Part shown: piece after piece, positions 1 to 12,334 of the stretch
Layout: the number at the start of each line of letters is the position of its first letter
Numbering within the stretch: the stretch's first letter is position 1
From: Gerris lacustris
Lineage: Eukaryota; Arthropoda; Insecta; Hemiptera; Gerridae
Reading direction: 5' to 3'
Length of the DNA stretch: 64,000 bases
Assembly: GCA_951217055.1 (NCBI GenBank)
Contig: OX578284.1
Coordinates: forward strand, 17,928,187-17,992,186
The notes under the pieces: generated by a model
What the model saw: only the letters and a program-made list of their open reading frames with translations
Told to the model about the DNA's origin: nothing
Database searches by the model: none
Made by a program: the position numbers and the translations under genes

Positions 1-1500
1 TTTAATGTCCTCACCTGGCTTTACTCGCCTTTTTGTATTTTAGACTTACGAAATAATAAATACGCACTCACACATCTATATAAAATATGCATATTTATAT
101 TCAATCAACATAGAACCTTTTTTATAAATTCCTTACTCTCTCATCATGTATTTGCATTCATGTATTGTATTCTCTCAACTTATGTATTCGTATAGGTTTG
201 AGTTATATATATATATATGTGTGTGTGTGTGTACATAATAACACATAATAAATCATAATATGCAAAAGATCAATTAGCCAAAGTAAAAATCACTAAACTA
301 GATTTATGTTAATCTATCTAATATATTGTGTAAAAAGTATATTGATAGCTATGTGTCCCTAGAAATCTTTCGGTACCTTTAGAGAAAGGTCTTATGCTAG
401 GGCTCAAATCTAATTATCCGCCTAGTGATTTCCACTCTATTTTAGATTTAATGCAATTGAATTATAAGGACATATTTAATTATTAAAAAGAAGATAAAGG
501 GAAAAGGTTTTTATTACATTTGATATAAGCCTAAGAGAATTGTTAGTTTTAATTTTTGTATTTCATTTTTCCTAATTTTAATAATAGTGACACAATATAC
601 TTTGTAAATATGTAATGCTATAAAGGATAATTTGAAAATTATAAGAGTAAAACTCTCACTTTTATGCGATATTTGCAACTAACAAAATGTATATTATGTA
701 TAAAATGTATAACCAAGAAGAAATAAATCTATCAGAGACAACTCAGACAAACTTTCTCATATTGTGGAAACTGTATTTAAATTCAATACTGTATCATATA
801 ATTTTATAAATTTTTAAAAAGCTTTCAACAGGTGGTTGTTTACTTTTTGCTTTCGATTTTCAACAAAATCATATTTATTTTCATCAATATCTCGAAAACC
901 AGATTTTTCCCAGCTTATAATGTGTTAGATTATTCGTATTTAAATGGACAATATTTAACGTTTTTGAATTCAGGGGACCTTAAAACGTGTAAATCTATCA
1001 AAATATTAAAATTGTATTTACACGCCATCACAATACTTTCTCTTTATATATGCAAAATAAAAAAGGAGGAGGAAAGTAAAAGTATTATTCGGAATGGTGG
1101 TAATAATGCTGAAGTTTTTTATGAGTAGGGAAAAGAATTTAAAATTACCAGTTGGTTTTTCATTGAACAACCATATAAATTTTGATAATTACTCGTTTTA
1201 CAAACAAGCTCTTTGCATATATCTTTCCTCGCTCGCAGATTTTATCTGATTACATTTTTTTTAATTTAAAGAAGAAGGGTTAAAACAATCATATAAAAAA
1301 TTCTATATGATAATTATTTTCTTATCGATATAATCACTGGATTTGATAAAAAGTTGTCTGTTTTAAAATCTGTGATAAAATAAATCAAATACAAATAATT
1401 ATCTCTATGATGTTTATTCTAGTAAATACAAATTAAAGAAAAATGTTTATGTAGCATCCTCATAACCTATGGCATTTACAAACCATTATTTTAAAAATTA
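1..1500. other. AT-rich DNA, no feature supported
   Basis: Apart from a short TA/TG microsatellite at about 208-235, nothing recognisable. An open stretch of 98 codons at 832-1128 lacks any family signature and looks like chance in AT-rich DNA. Confidence 0.5.
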
Positions 1501-1520
1501 TTTAATTTCCCCCTTTTTTT

Positions 1521-2182
1521 AGGGTTTCGTTCATGTGTCTGTCTGTCTTTCTGTCACTCTGTACGGTTCCAATAACTTTTGAATAAAAAGAGATAGAAAC
1601 ATGAAATTTTCCAATATTAAAGATTGTTTTGACGCGCACACAGGAAAAATATAGCGAACTCAAAATTATCAGCTGTTCAAATCCAAAATGGCGGATAACT
1701 CGCACGTCATGCGAAATATATATATATATTTTTTTTTTAAATTTTGAGTGGGGTATCAAATGAAAGGTATTGAAGAGTAGATTACAAATATATATACCAC
1801 TTAGCGAAAGTGTTAAATTTTCCTCGCCATTTTGTCAAAAAACATCAAAATTTAGTGTGTCCCCCCTAAAACTATATTTCCACTCTTATTAAAAATATAA
1901 AAAAATATGAAAAATGTGCGGTCTGGTGGGCCAAAGAAAAAATTATAATAGCAACTTGGTCGGATTAACTGGGAATCCAAGATGGCGGCTAATTGCTGTC
2001 ACGGGGAAAAAAATATGTTTTAAAATTTTGAGTGAGGTATTAAAAGAAAGGTATTGAAGAGTAGATTACAAAAATATATAACACTTGCGGAAAGCGTTTA
2101 ATTTGCTTCGCCATTTTGTCAAAAAACATAAAAATCTCCCCCCTCCTTACTGATTTCATGTTTACAACACCAACGAAACCCT
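1521..2182 (+). mobile_element. R2 element with AGGGTTTCGTT inverted ends
   Basis: The left end AGGGTTTCGTT (1521-1531) is mirrored by AACGAAACCCT (2172-2182). The interior holds two related modules of roughly 290 bp, each with AAATTTTGAGTG(G/A)GGTAT and GCCATTTTGTCAAAAAACAT. A longer copy is at 51639-52592. It has no coding capacity. Confidence 0.6.
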
Positions 2183-2224
2183 TTTTACGCGAGACTTCAC
2201 GCACTACCAATTTATTTATGTCAT

Positions 2225-2660
2225 TTTATTTCGTGAATTAAAATATCAGTTTAGCAAGATTTAAAGAGCCCAGACGGTTTAATATAAATTAAGCTGGGGC
2301 TATCTGCAGGCTACTTTCGACTAACCATTAAAATTTCATAAAAATCAGATTATTAATTTTTAAGATATGGGTGTAAATAAATATTTATATGGGATCATGG
2401 AGAGAAACATATAGGCGCAGAAGGTTGAAACTTGTATGGGACCAACTATGGGCTAATGTTGACCTATCGCCCAAATTTCATTAAAATGAGACGGGGAGTT
2501 TTTAAGATAGGTTGGTTCAAAAAATTGTGGACAGACTGACTCAGGGGCCAAAAAAGTTCCCTGATGTCTGAGATGGATTTTCGTGTTGGAATTTTGAAAT
2601 CAGAGTCATAAAATATATTAGTTCTGATTACTTAGCTTTCTTTACCTTCGGTAAATATTT
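2225..2660 (+). mobile_element. R1 copy (internal and 3' part)
   Basis: Shares the R1 core: GCGCAGACGG-like start, GGGGCTATCTGC, TATGGGACCAACTATGGGC, CCCTGATGTCTGAGA and a final ACCTTCGGTAA. The 5' GCCAATTAG end and the last bases of the terminal hairpin are not preserved. Confidence 0.6.
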
Positions 2661-2710
2661 ATAAATAGTATTATAAAATCCATTGATGATATTTTATATT
2701 CGACTGTTTT

Positions 2711-3285
2711 CTTTGATAAGTGAGTCACTCATTTCTCTTTCTTTGATAACAGACTCATTCATTTCTCTTTCTTTGATAACAGACTCACTCATTCCTCTTT
2801 CTTTGATAAAAGACTCATTTATTCCTCTTTGTTTGATAACAGACTCACTCATTTCTCTTTCTTTGATAACAGACTCACTCATTTCTCTTTCTTTGATAAC
2901 AGACTCACTCATTCCTCTTTCTTTGATAACAGACTCATTTATTCCTCTTTGTTTGAAAACAGACTCACTCATTTCTCTTTCTTTGATAACAGACTCACTC
3001 ATTCCTCTTTCTTTGATAACAGACTCATTTATTCCTCTTTCTTTGATAACAGACTCACTCATTCCTCTTTCTTTGATAACAGACTCACTCATTCCTCTTT
3101 CTTTGATAACAGACTCACTCATTCCTCTTTGTTTGATAACAGACTCACTCATTTCTCTTTCTTTGATAACAGACTCACTCATTCCTCTTTCTTTGATAAC
3201 AGACTCATTTATTCCTCTTTGTTTGATAACTGACTCACTCATTCCTCTTTCTTTCATAACAGACTTACTCATTCTTCATTCTTTG
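2711..3285 (+). repeat. 30-bp minisatellite, about 19 units
   Basis: The unit CTTTGATAACAGACTCACTC plus ATTCCTCTTT repeats with an exact 30-bp period and no indels. Because 30 is a multiple of three and the unit lacks stops in several frames, long open frames appear on both strands (2683-3369 plus, 2694-3272 minus, 2829-3233 plus). They look like by-products. Variants with GTTTG, TTTATT or TTTCTC recur unevenly, suggesting larger repeat blocks. Confidence 0.9.
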
Positions 3286-3289
3286 ACAA

Positions 3290-4555
3290 CCAATTCTGCT
3301 GCTCCTAGAAAAAATATAATTTTGTATAGGGGTAGGTTTGCCAAGCCCTATACAACGATAATTTCATAAGATATTACATCTCCATTGTGCTTCTACTATC
3401 TAATACCATTGCCTTAACCTTAAACTAGTACCAGAACTCTTTAAACTAGCTATATATTATTTTACTGATGTTGACTAGATTGATTGGGACATATCTGTTT
3501 AAAAATTGTGTGCTTGGAATTAAACATAATTGAATTAGTAGTGTTGAACATAGTCGAATGTAGTCCACAGATGATTCATTTTTATTAATTCCAACCGTCC
3601 TTAAAAATAAGTTTGACCCCACAAAGAATTAAAATAGATCCAAATCTCATTTGACCATGTGTCCAATTATAGGACACGACGAAGCTGTACCAAGTGTGTA
3701 CACTCTATTATTGAAAGCTATGTACACACTATTATATAGTGAAGCTGTACACACTATTATTATAATTTCTTCAGGCTCAGTAGACCTTTAAAAAAACCCT
3801 CATCGCATGTTAAATGCAATGAGTTGGGCATGTAAAGGTGTATTTATATATAAAAAATACAAAAAGTATAAATACATTTTTTTCATCAAAATTTTATTAT
3901 GACTATATTATGACTTTTATTAAGTTAAGATTATAAAAGTTGACTTCGTGTAAAGAAAACCTTACCAAGTTTATTTTTATTTCAACCTAATAAAATGTTT
4001 TATTTAAATAAAAACTGGAGTGACAGTTTGTGACAGTTTTGAGTGTGGCTCTTATAGGGGACCATGTTATGAAATCCTATATATGAAAATGTAGGTCACA
4101 GGTGTTTTTTCTCAGTCGACATACTATATTTTACTTTAAAAAAAGATTTTTAAAACGATTTTTACCCTTAAACATAGAAAGTTTTTATAATGTCGAACGT
4201 TGGAGGAGAATATCTCGGTTGAATGTCGCATCTGAAATTTTCAACTGTTATAAAGGGGCCCAGATGCTGTTAACTGGACCCTCTAAACCTTGAGATGGAG
4301 ACCATGTTTAAACCATTTCATGGGTTTAAACATGGTCCGCTTAGAATGTCATCCTTACATCTTGAGTCCGCATACATATTCAGAGATTCTGAACTAGAAT
4401 ATTCACTCTGATGGAAATATTATGCTTAATATTTTGGCAACTTCGCTTGTTGTTTTTAGTAAATAACAAATCAAGACAACTAAGAACGTGTCCTGGTAGT
4501 TAATATACGTAAAAAGAAGAAGAAAAAATTGTATTAGAAAAAGTGTTTTATATTT
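3290..4555. other. AT-rich intergenic DNA with a short perfect hairpin
   Basis: No gene was recognised. A repeated TACACACTATTAT motif occurs near 3700-3760. A hairpin at 4300-4337 has 15-bp perfect arms (GACCATGTTTAAACC) and an 8-nt loop. The 63-codon open frame at 4102-4293 has no signature. Confidence 0.45.
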
Positions 4556-4558
4556 TTA

Positions 4559-4870
4559 GGGTTTCGAGGAAACCATTATGTGTTTGGTAGTTCGTCCGTC
4601 CGTCGCATCTTAGTTCATAGCTCCTGACCTATTGTAGCAACAGATTTGAAATTTAATATACTAGTACAACTTATTTTCTCCACAAAAAGAAAAATGTTTT
4701 TTTCATATATATGCGAACTTCACAACTTAAAAATGTCTTCGATCAGCGAATAATTGCGAAATTTTTTTCCATTTTTTTCCCCCAAGTGACAACCATTTTA
4801 CCCCCAACATTTTCTAAACAAAAGTCAAAAAAAATGTCCCCCCTCTCCTACCCAATAAGGGCTACTCAAA
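4559..4870 (+). mobile_element. R2-related fragment
   Basis: Starts AGGGTTTCGAGG, followed by TTCGTCCGTCCGTCGCATC and CTATTGTAGCAACAGATTTGAAATTT. The same order occurs in reverse at 53270-53400 and partly at 33572-33900. The right end is not defined. Confidence 0.5.
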
Positions 4871-5867
4871 AAAATACATAAATATACATCTATGAATTTT
4901 ATTCTAAGAAAATTGTTAAAAATTAAGTAATTCGTGGTTGATTGATTTATTAAGAAGTAATTAAAAGAAATCAGTTAGTTAATTTTCATTATTTTATTGT
5001 GAGAAGTTTCAACCCTTCTTGTTATTTGTTATTTTGTTATTATTTATACATTATATACATCTCTGTATTCTAATGATATTTCCAGGAGTTCATTTAAAGA
5101 GTTCTAATTTTAGAAAATGTTGGTACACGTAACCAATGGGACCCGAAATTTTTATTTTTGGATTTTTTGAGTAGGGCTATCATTTTAAAGATTCCCCCCC
5201 CCCCCCCCCCGGCCGATTCAGCTATACGGCGACGAGCAGTCCAATGAAATTTAGCTTTATATAAATATTATTTTTATTTTGAAGATATTTGAAAGTAGAT
5301 CACAGATATACTTAAAATGGTGGTCATTATTCCCCCAAAATAATATAATAAGTGCATACCTAAAATGCTAAAGGATAATATGCACACCTTGCTCCTATTA
5401 AATAAATTGTTTTGACGTCGTTTATTAATTTACTTTTTCCAATGTAAAACATGTTATATTAACCTAATTTAGAAAGAATAATAAGAAAAAATTGAAAATC
5501 TCATACAGGTGTCTTATTTAATTCTGCTAGAGCGATTTTCTATAGGATTTTATTTTAACAGCCCTTTTTCCTGAGCAGTGGCGTTCCTAGGGGGGGGCTA
5601 AGGGGGCTTAAGCCCCCCCAGAAACCAAATTAGCCCCCCCAGGAATCAATTTAGCCCCAAATAGTTAGTCTTTACCCTTCTCAAATTCCCGTAAAAAAAC
5701 TAAATAAATGTGCAGATAAGTAAAAAATAAAACAAGTCATAAATATTATTTAATTTTATTTGGACTGGATAAATTATTTAAATCCTTTCTATAAATATTA
5801 AATAAATAATAATCCAATTATTAAGTTTTTGGTAGTTTTCATACTACGGAAAGTTTAAATTTTAATT

Positions 5868-6009
5868 TAAATCAAATTATAATTATTATTAGTTAGTAAA
5901 AGCATCTGTACTGGAAATGCAGGAGACCCGTGGTTCATATCCCGGCGCTGGAGTGTATTTTTCTCTGTCTGTTTCCCGTAGCTAATAATAATAATTATAA
6001 TTTGATTTA
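5868..6009 (+). repeat. Inverted repeat enclosing a tRNA-like segment
   Basis: The arms ATCAAATTATAATTATTATTAG and CTAATAATAATAATTATAAT...GAT flank about 85 bp. The loop includes GGTTCATATCCC, close to the tRNA B-box GGTTCRANNCC, and a following CGGCGCTGGAG. No good A-box or cloverleaf was found. A tRNA-derived SINE fragment or a pseudo-tRNA inside a foldback element are both possible. Confidence 0.4.
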
Positions 6010-6101
6010 AAATAAATAATTATTGTAATCAGAAATAGAAAGGATTTAATTAATTTACATATTATAACATATTATAATGATGATTTTGTAGTTTTAATTT
6101 T

Positions 6102-7110
6102 CACGGGCGTCATCCCCGGGGGGACGGGGAGGTCGCGTCCTTCCCAATGCTTCATATGTAATAAAGAATTCAAACTAAAAATGATCTAAAAAATATCTAA
6201 CCCTTTTTAATTTTCCAACTATATTTTATTATTAATATAATTGATCATCAATTGTGTGCCTCTTAAATAATTCATGTTACTGTGAACAGTGAACAACTAA
6301 TATAGAATCTGAAGATAGCAAGCTATACTAAGTAGCCAAAACCTGTTATCAGTTATTACAAATACTTTGTGTGTAAACCTAATGGTTTCCTCCCCCTCCT
6401 ACTTTTCAAAATTATAATGATGAATATGTTATTTATTGTGTGGGATAAATCTTCATTATATGCCCCACCTATTTCTAAACGTCCTTATTTTTCTAAACGA
6501 AATTATTTTTTTACATTATAAAAATTATTTCCGTTGTAGCATCTCAATAAATTCAATCTTATTTTTTTAACTTAATTTTTTATTCATTTGTTTTTTTATT
6601 TTAGGGAAAATTATGAAAGGTTACGGTTGGTTTAGGTTAAGGTTAGTATTTTTTGACCTTTCATCATTGTCATATTAAACTTGACACTTTGTGTGACTTG
6701 TCTTGTGTAAAAAAAAGAAAATTTTGAATTTATCGAGACGCTACAACCGGAATCGTTTTTATAATGTACAGAGATACTGTAAAAGACAAATTCTGTAAAA
6801 AAGAACAGTTTAAAAAAAAATGAAGTAAATAGGACAGTGCGAAATAGGTGGGCTATATAGTGCAATTTTACCAATTGATGTTAAAAGAGAACACTTTATC
6901 TAAAGTTTTTCTATATCAAATTTCATGCCCCCCCCCCTAAAATTGCTCGACCGCCCCCAAAATTAAAAGTACCGTTTTGCCATAAAAATCAAGTTTTTCA
7001 TAACTTTTGAATAAATGACACAGTTTATTATAGATTTGAAGTAATATTGCATAATTGCTATTGACTCATCTATTTAATATACAATGATTAGGTGCGCAAC
7101 TTTTATTATT
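6102..7110 (+). mobile_element. Second hAT-family copy nested in the 5.6-7.6 kb element
   Basis: From CACGGGCGTCATCC the sequence follows the 51233-54341 hAT element: AATATCTAACCC, ATGTTACTGTGAACAGTGAA, TTATCAGTTATT, TTTCCTCCCCCTCC, AGGGAAAATTATG and ACAATGATTAGG. The right terminus was not recognised. Confidence 0.5.
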
Positions 7111-7659
7111 TTAAAATCGATTTTAAATTTTGTTTATTAAAAAGAAAATAATAGCCTGAGATTATAGGGCTTTTGTCCACTAAATGAATTATTAGTTATT
7201 GATTTTTTTTAAAAAAAAAATTAACCCGATAACACAATTTAGTGAATTGCTAGACGTTTTCCGGGCTTTGCCAAAAATAATTTCAAGTGGATATAGAGCT
7301 GCTTTTGGAATTCAGCTACTCAAACATATTTAAAAAAACCCTTTCAAGATATTTTTATGAAACTTGACAGATGTCTTACTAACTCCGATATCTAAAATTT
7401 CCAAAAATATTAGTTTTAAAATTTATCAAATTTCAAAATGGTGGCCATTTCAAATTTGAAAAGTCAAATTCCATGAAAACCAGTAGGTATGAAGAAATGA
7501 TGTATGTGATGCTAATCTAACGATTCCTTATAATTATTGAAATCGGTTCATAAATAAATAAATTATGGTACATTAAAATGCATACTAAACCCACAATACA
7601 TGAGGGGGCTTTAGCCCCCCCAGAACTTTTGACCTAGGATCGCTACTGTTCCTGAGTGC

Positions 7660-8395
7660 AAAAAAGCCCCCGTAAAACCATCAATAGTAATACTTGAAGA
7701 CGCATTGATCCTATGGTACACTGGATCCCAAGTTATTTCACTAAGGAACTAGATTCTTCCTGGGAAAGTTTCTTATTTAAATCAAAATAGATTAAAAATA
7801 TATTTAAACAAAATGTAAATATGTTTTAAAATAGAATATATATAACATGTATAATGAAACGAAAAATGAAAAAGCCACGTTAAAAATGTCCATAACTAAA
7901 AGTAATAAATAAATTTATTTACAATTAGATTTTTAATTTTTAAAAAGAAGATACATAAAATAATCTAATAACGTAAATTATTAAGGCTATCAAATTCGGA
8001 ATATGAAATTAACATTTTAATATTCAAGACTTGATAAATAAATATTTAATCATTTTAATGAAGTATGTTTAAGTAAATTATGTTGAATTTAAATAAAAAA
8101 ATCCCCTGTTTAAAATGTTATAGTATTTTATAAATCTGTTGCACGACCTTTAACATTATAATTATTCGAATTAAGATTGAATTAAGTTTATATTTTCAAC
8201 ACAACATACTTTTTTTTATAAAATTTTTATAAAAATTAAGGTTACCTGCAGTTATTTAAAAACATGTATTTTAAAACACATTTAATCAACTCATTCAGGT
8301 AGTATAACTTGTCTGAATGACGTGCTTTTTTAAGCTTCTTTAAGAATAATGAAATTTATAACTTTTACTGTCTTTTTCTTTTTTTACTACGTTTT
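7660..8395. other. AT-rich DNA, nothing recognised
   Basis: Very high AT content, short homopolymer runs, and no repeat family or coding signature seen. Confidence 0.4.
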
Positions 8396-8399
8396 TATT

Positions 8400-8745
8400 A
8401 GCTTGCTTTCTTGTTTGTTTGTTTGTCCAGTACAAATCTTTTAATCGATTTTTAACTAACTTCCCGAGTAGCTAAACATTTGATACTTTTAGAATAGCTC
8501 AGAACACGATGACAATGCATTATTTTAATACTTTTAGCCATCTTTCAGCAGAATTTAATTAGTTTTCAGCAAATTTTGCTGTATGGAAAGTTAGTTCGGA
8601 AAAAATCCGCAAGTTATTTTATTTGTTTTGACATATCCCATAGTATTTACAATCTTCATTTTGACGGGTTTCAAATTTGTGATTATTTATTAAGAGGTAA
8701 ACATTGAATGACAGTGAAAAGTTAACAAAGAAATAAATTAATTGA
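8400..8745 (+). repeat. R3 repeat copy
   Basis: GAATAGCTCAGAACACGATG, CATCTTTCAGCAGAATTTAA, GGAAAGTTAGTTCGGAAAA and CATATCCCATAGTATTTAC recur in the same order at 35470-35730 and 54840-55060. Its ends are uncertain. Confidence 0.6.
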
Positions 8746-9689
8746 CGTGTGACACCCAGGTTTGTTTACACTTGTGTCCTAGGTAAAGGTTTAATTTTTC
8801 TGTATCTGTACTTCTTTACTTGTACACATTTTTCTTCTCTTACTGTCCCTACACAGGGGCATATCAATGCCACTGTTTAGATTCGGTGTTGGTGAGATCC
8901 GTTGTACAATGATTTGTCCTTTTATAGGTTAAGGTAAGCTCTCTAGATGGTTGTCATTATTATGTGAAGTAAATAAATTCGGAACTATGTATTTTTTTTT
9001 TTACTAACATTATATATGACAATTATATTATCAACATTACATATGATTCAACAGAAAATTTAAAAACTAAGTATATAAAAAGTTCATAATACCTATAAAC
9101 ATTCAAATTAATTAAATAATTAATAATTACTAAATTTATTAATAATTAACAAATTAACTTGCCGATGACTCACACAATTAAAATGCATAATTGTAAAGGA
9201 TTAATAATCAAAACATGGTTTTTATGGGACAGTATCATTTTCAATAAAAGTATTATTATTTCAAACTCAGAGGTAGAACCAATTCAAGTATTATTTTCTG
9301 GTTTTGTTAAATGAAAGAGCATTTATTTTACGATATCCCACTGTTTTCAGCCAAAATTGAAAGTCATTTCAAATCATGATTTTTCATTCACATTCCTTGG
9401 TGTAAAAGTATTATTATATGTGAAAATTAAAATTGAGTGAAATCAGGTTGCTAATTTACTTAGTAGTAATTAAGTACCTACTTAGTACTTAGTAGTTAAT
9501 TAAGTGCCAAGTAATTAATTGCCATGCGGCAAACATTTTTACTTGATTATCCAACCTATATTTGTTTAACACTTATAAATGTATAATTACTTTGTCTAAA
9601 TAACGATTAAGACAAAAAGATATTTAGTCCAAATTACTTTAGGTCGAAGGAACATCACACTTCTGTTTGTAAAAATGATAATGTTACTT

Positions 9690-10190
9690 AGTCTAAATAC
9701 CTATCAAGGCAAGGATACTAAATACCTATCATACTTCTACTACTAGGATACTAAATACCTATCAAGGCAAGGATACTTAATACCTATCATACTTCTACTA
9801 CTAGGATACTAAATACCTATCACGGCAAGGATACTAAATACCTATCTTACTACTACTACTAGGATACTAAATACCTATTATACTAGTACTAGAATACTAA
9901 ATACCTTTTAAGGTAAAGATACTAAGTACCTCTCAAGGCACTTACTTAAGTGCCAAAATCAGTTCAGTAGTCTTAAATTTGAGCTTCTGAACACACGACT
10001 GAAATAATGTTACTAAATACCTATCTTACTACTACTACTAGGATACTAAATACCTATCATACTAGTACTAGAATACTAAATACCTTTCAAGGTAAAGATA
10101 CTAAGTACCTCTCAAGGCACTTACTTAAGTGCCAAAATCAGGTCAGTAGTCTTAGCTTTGAGCTTCTGAACACACGACTGAAATAATTTT
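9690..10190 (+). repeat. Tandem block of ACTAAATACCTATCA repeats with a ~179-bp duplication
   Basis: Short units built on GGATACTAAATACCTATC and TACTACTACTAGG recur many times. A longer segment of about 179 bp, including CTTCTGAACACACGACTGAAA (9984 and 10163), is present twice in tandem. Confidence 0.8.
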
Positions 10191-10691
10191 ATAAAATCAA
10201 CATTTTAATGTTTAATTTATGTTTATAACTAAAGCAATCTTTAAAATTTAAATTAGCGAAGAAATTCAAAATTTATTTATCTCTTTATAAGAGGCGCATA
10301 TGAGAATATATATTTGAGTAGGATGTGTAATAACATACTTCTAATTATAAACAGCCTTGTTTTTAAAAGTTCATTGTTTTCATATCTTCTTTGTACTTTT
10401 ATATCTTTTGTTCCCCTATTCTTTTCAAGCCAAGATTGGCATGTTTTAGATTTTAATTAAATTTAAAATTATTATCTACGGCATCCCAAGAAACATGAAG
10501 TGTTTTTCTTTTTTACATAATATTAAATTATGTGTAATAGATATTTTCTCTTCTTCGCAATTCATTGTTTTTATAAAGATTAAAAAAATATGTTTCCCTA
10601 TTAGATACATTCTACATAATATACGTCTTTAATTATAAGTATATCAGGTGATAATTAGTTGTTTTGACTGAGATTTTGTGGTACCACTTCA

Positions 10692-10773
10692 TAATTATGA
10701 CTAGAGAGGTTGGTAAAAAGTTACACTACAATATTGTTGTGTAACTTTCTACCAACCTCTCTAGTCATAATTA
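10692..10773. repeat. 82-bp near-perfect palindrome
   Basis: The 35-bp arms (10692-10726 and 10739-10773) pair with one mismatch. The 12-nt centre includes the self-complementary ACAATATTGT, so the palindrome extends almost to its middle. ATATCAGGTGAT occurs both upstream (about 10643) and directly after. Confidence 0.85.
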
Positions 10774-10899
10774 TATCAGGTGATTAACAACGAAGTGTAT
10801 TTCAGGTGAAATTATGTTATATTATATTATGTTATATATAATAAATGCATTACAAAAAACCCTAACATTTTAAGGAAGGCGTTCCTCGAATATTTTCTG

Positions 10900-11335
10900 G
10901 GGGGGGGGGGGGATTAGAGAGTGTTGATAGTTGAATGTTGTTGGAGTAGGTAGGAGGTTGTTGGAGGTAGTTAGAGGTGGTTGGAGGTAGTTGGAGGTGG
11001 TTGGAGGAAGTTAGAGGCGGTTGGAGGTAGTTATAGAGGAGGTTCGAGGTGGTTAGATGTGGTTGGAGGTGGTTAGAGGTGGTTGGAGGAAGTTGGAGAT
11101 GGTCGGAGGTTGTTTTATCTGGTTTTATCTGGTTAGTTGGAGGTGGTTGGAGGAAGTTAGAGGCGGTTGGAGGTAGTTATAGAGGAGGTTCGAGGTGGTT
11201 AGATGTGGTTCGAGGTGGTTAGATGTGGTTCGAGGTGGTTAGAGGTGGTTGGAGGAAGTTGGAGACGGTCGGAGGTTGTTTTATCTGGTTTGAGGTGGTT
11301 AAGGTGGTTAGAAGTGGTTGAAGATGGTTGCAGTA
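10900..11335 (+). repeat. G-rich GGTGGTTGGAGG minisatellite
   Basis: Begins with a run of 13 G (about 10901-10913) and continues as variable units of GGTTGGAGGTGGTTAGAGG for roughly 400 bp. A ~100-bp segment (GGAGGAAGTTAGAGGCGG...) occurs twice. Strand asymmetry is strong: one strand is almost all G/T/A with GG doublets. Confidence 0.8.
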
Positions 11336-11710
11336 AACGTGAACGAGAGGGCAACTATTTTTAGAGGAAATCACTTTATTCGATCAAATATTCGACACAA
11401 GAAAAACCTAATGTCCCCTCCTAACATTTTTAGGGTACCTTAGTGTCAAATATTTGACCCCCCTCCATACGTTAAAAAAGCTACCTCTGCATACGTTTAC
11501 TCTAACCACGTACTAGTCTAATATACGATGTTTTAATTGATCGATTTAATTGTATGTTATAAAAAATAAATACGTAATTATTATTATGTTTCAAAATATT
11601 AATAATTTTGCTTCTTAAATTCAGATTCGCTTAAAAATTTTACCAAAAGAACCGCGTAATTCTTAATGACACATCGTACCAAAAAATAACTAAATCCCAC
11701 TTATCACTAC

Positions 11711-11930
11711 GAAAAATAGAAAAAGGATTACTATGTGAAGTAGAGAGAGGATTGTTATGTGAAATAGAAAGAGGATTGAAACGTGATATAGAAAGAGGAA
11801 TACTATGTGAAATAGAAAGAGGATTGTTATGTGAAAAAGAAAGAGGATTGCTATATGAAATAGAAAGAGGATTACTATGTGAAATAGAAAGAGGATTGTT
11901 ATGTGAAATAGAAAGAGTATAATTTTACTT
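11711..11930 (+). repeat. 24-bp minisatellite, 8-9 units
   Basis: The unit GGATTGCTATGTGAAATAGA plus AAGA has a constant 24-bp period and few substitutions. Confidence 0.85.
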
Positions 11931-12262
11931 CAAGACTTATCAACTTACCATTACTCGTATATAATTAAAGTTTAAATATTCTTTCCATTTTGTAAGTAAG
12001 CCATTTAAATGTATGCATAAGTGTATTGATATCAGAAAAAAAATAATTCCCCAATTATTTTACCAAGCAATAAAACGCATGTGTAGTCCAGTTATTTTAG
12101 TCAACAATATGGCTTCTGTTCCAAAAAAGTCAGAGTTAATTTTTTTCTTTTTGATTGCTTCATTTTGACGTTCTGAAAAACATATTCAAAATCGGCGACG
12201 AGATCGTGGTCGCGTTAATAGATATTCAAGGGCAAAGGTCAACAAATTCGGTTTTTTGTTGA

Positions 12263-12334
12263 ACACAAGAAACGTTATGTTCATTTTTTACGTTCAACAA
12301 AGCACATAAAAAATGAACATAACGTTTCTTGTGT
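12263..12334. repeat. Perfect 28-bp inverted repeat
   Basis: Arms 12263-12290 and 12307-12334 (ACACAAGAAACGTTATGTTC...) are exact complements with a 16-nt loop. It lies inside the long-inverted-repeat element. Confidence 0.85.

Larger units (their letters stand above)
5576..7648. mobile_element. hAT element, 2.07 kb, 8-bp target duplication, non-autonomous
   Basis: The terminal repeats CAGTGGCGTTCCTAGG and (reverse complement of the right end) CAGTAGCGATCCTAGG differ at two of 16 bases. TTCCTGAG flanks the element at 5568-5575 and 7649-7656. Just inside both ends are G/C runs with GGGGGCTTAAGCCCCCCC-type sequence. The interior contains other repeats (5868-6009 and about 6102-7110) and no transposase frame. 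Confidence 0.85.

Noticed and set aside
832..1128. 98-codon open frame as a gene
   Set aside because: No signal peptide, domain or splice context; composition like the surrounding AT-rich DNA.
2711..3285. CRISPR-like array
   Set aside because: Units are contiguous with no unique spacers, and the window is eukaryotic.
2683..3369. 228-codon open frame over the 30-bp array as a gene
   Set aside because: Openness follows from the stop-free 30-bp unit; the antisense and another plus frame are equally open, and there is no signal, domain or splice context.
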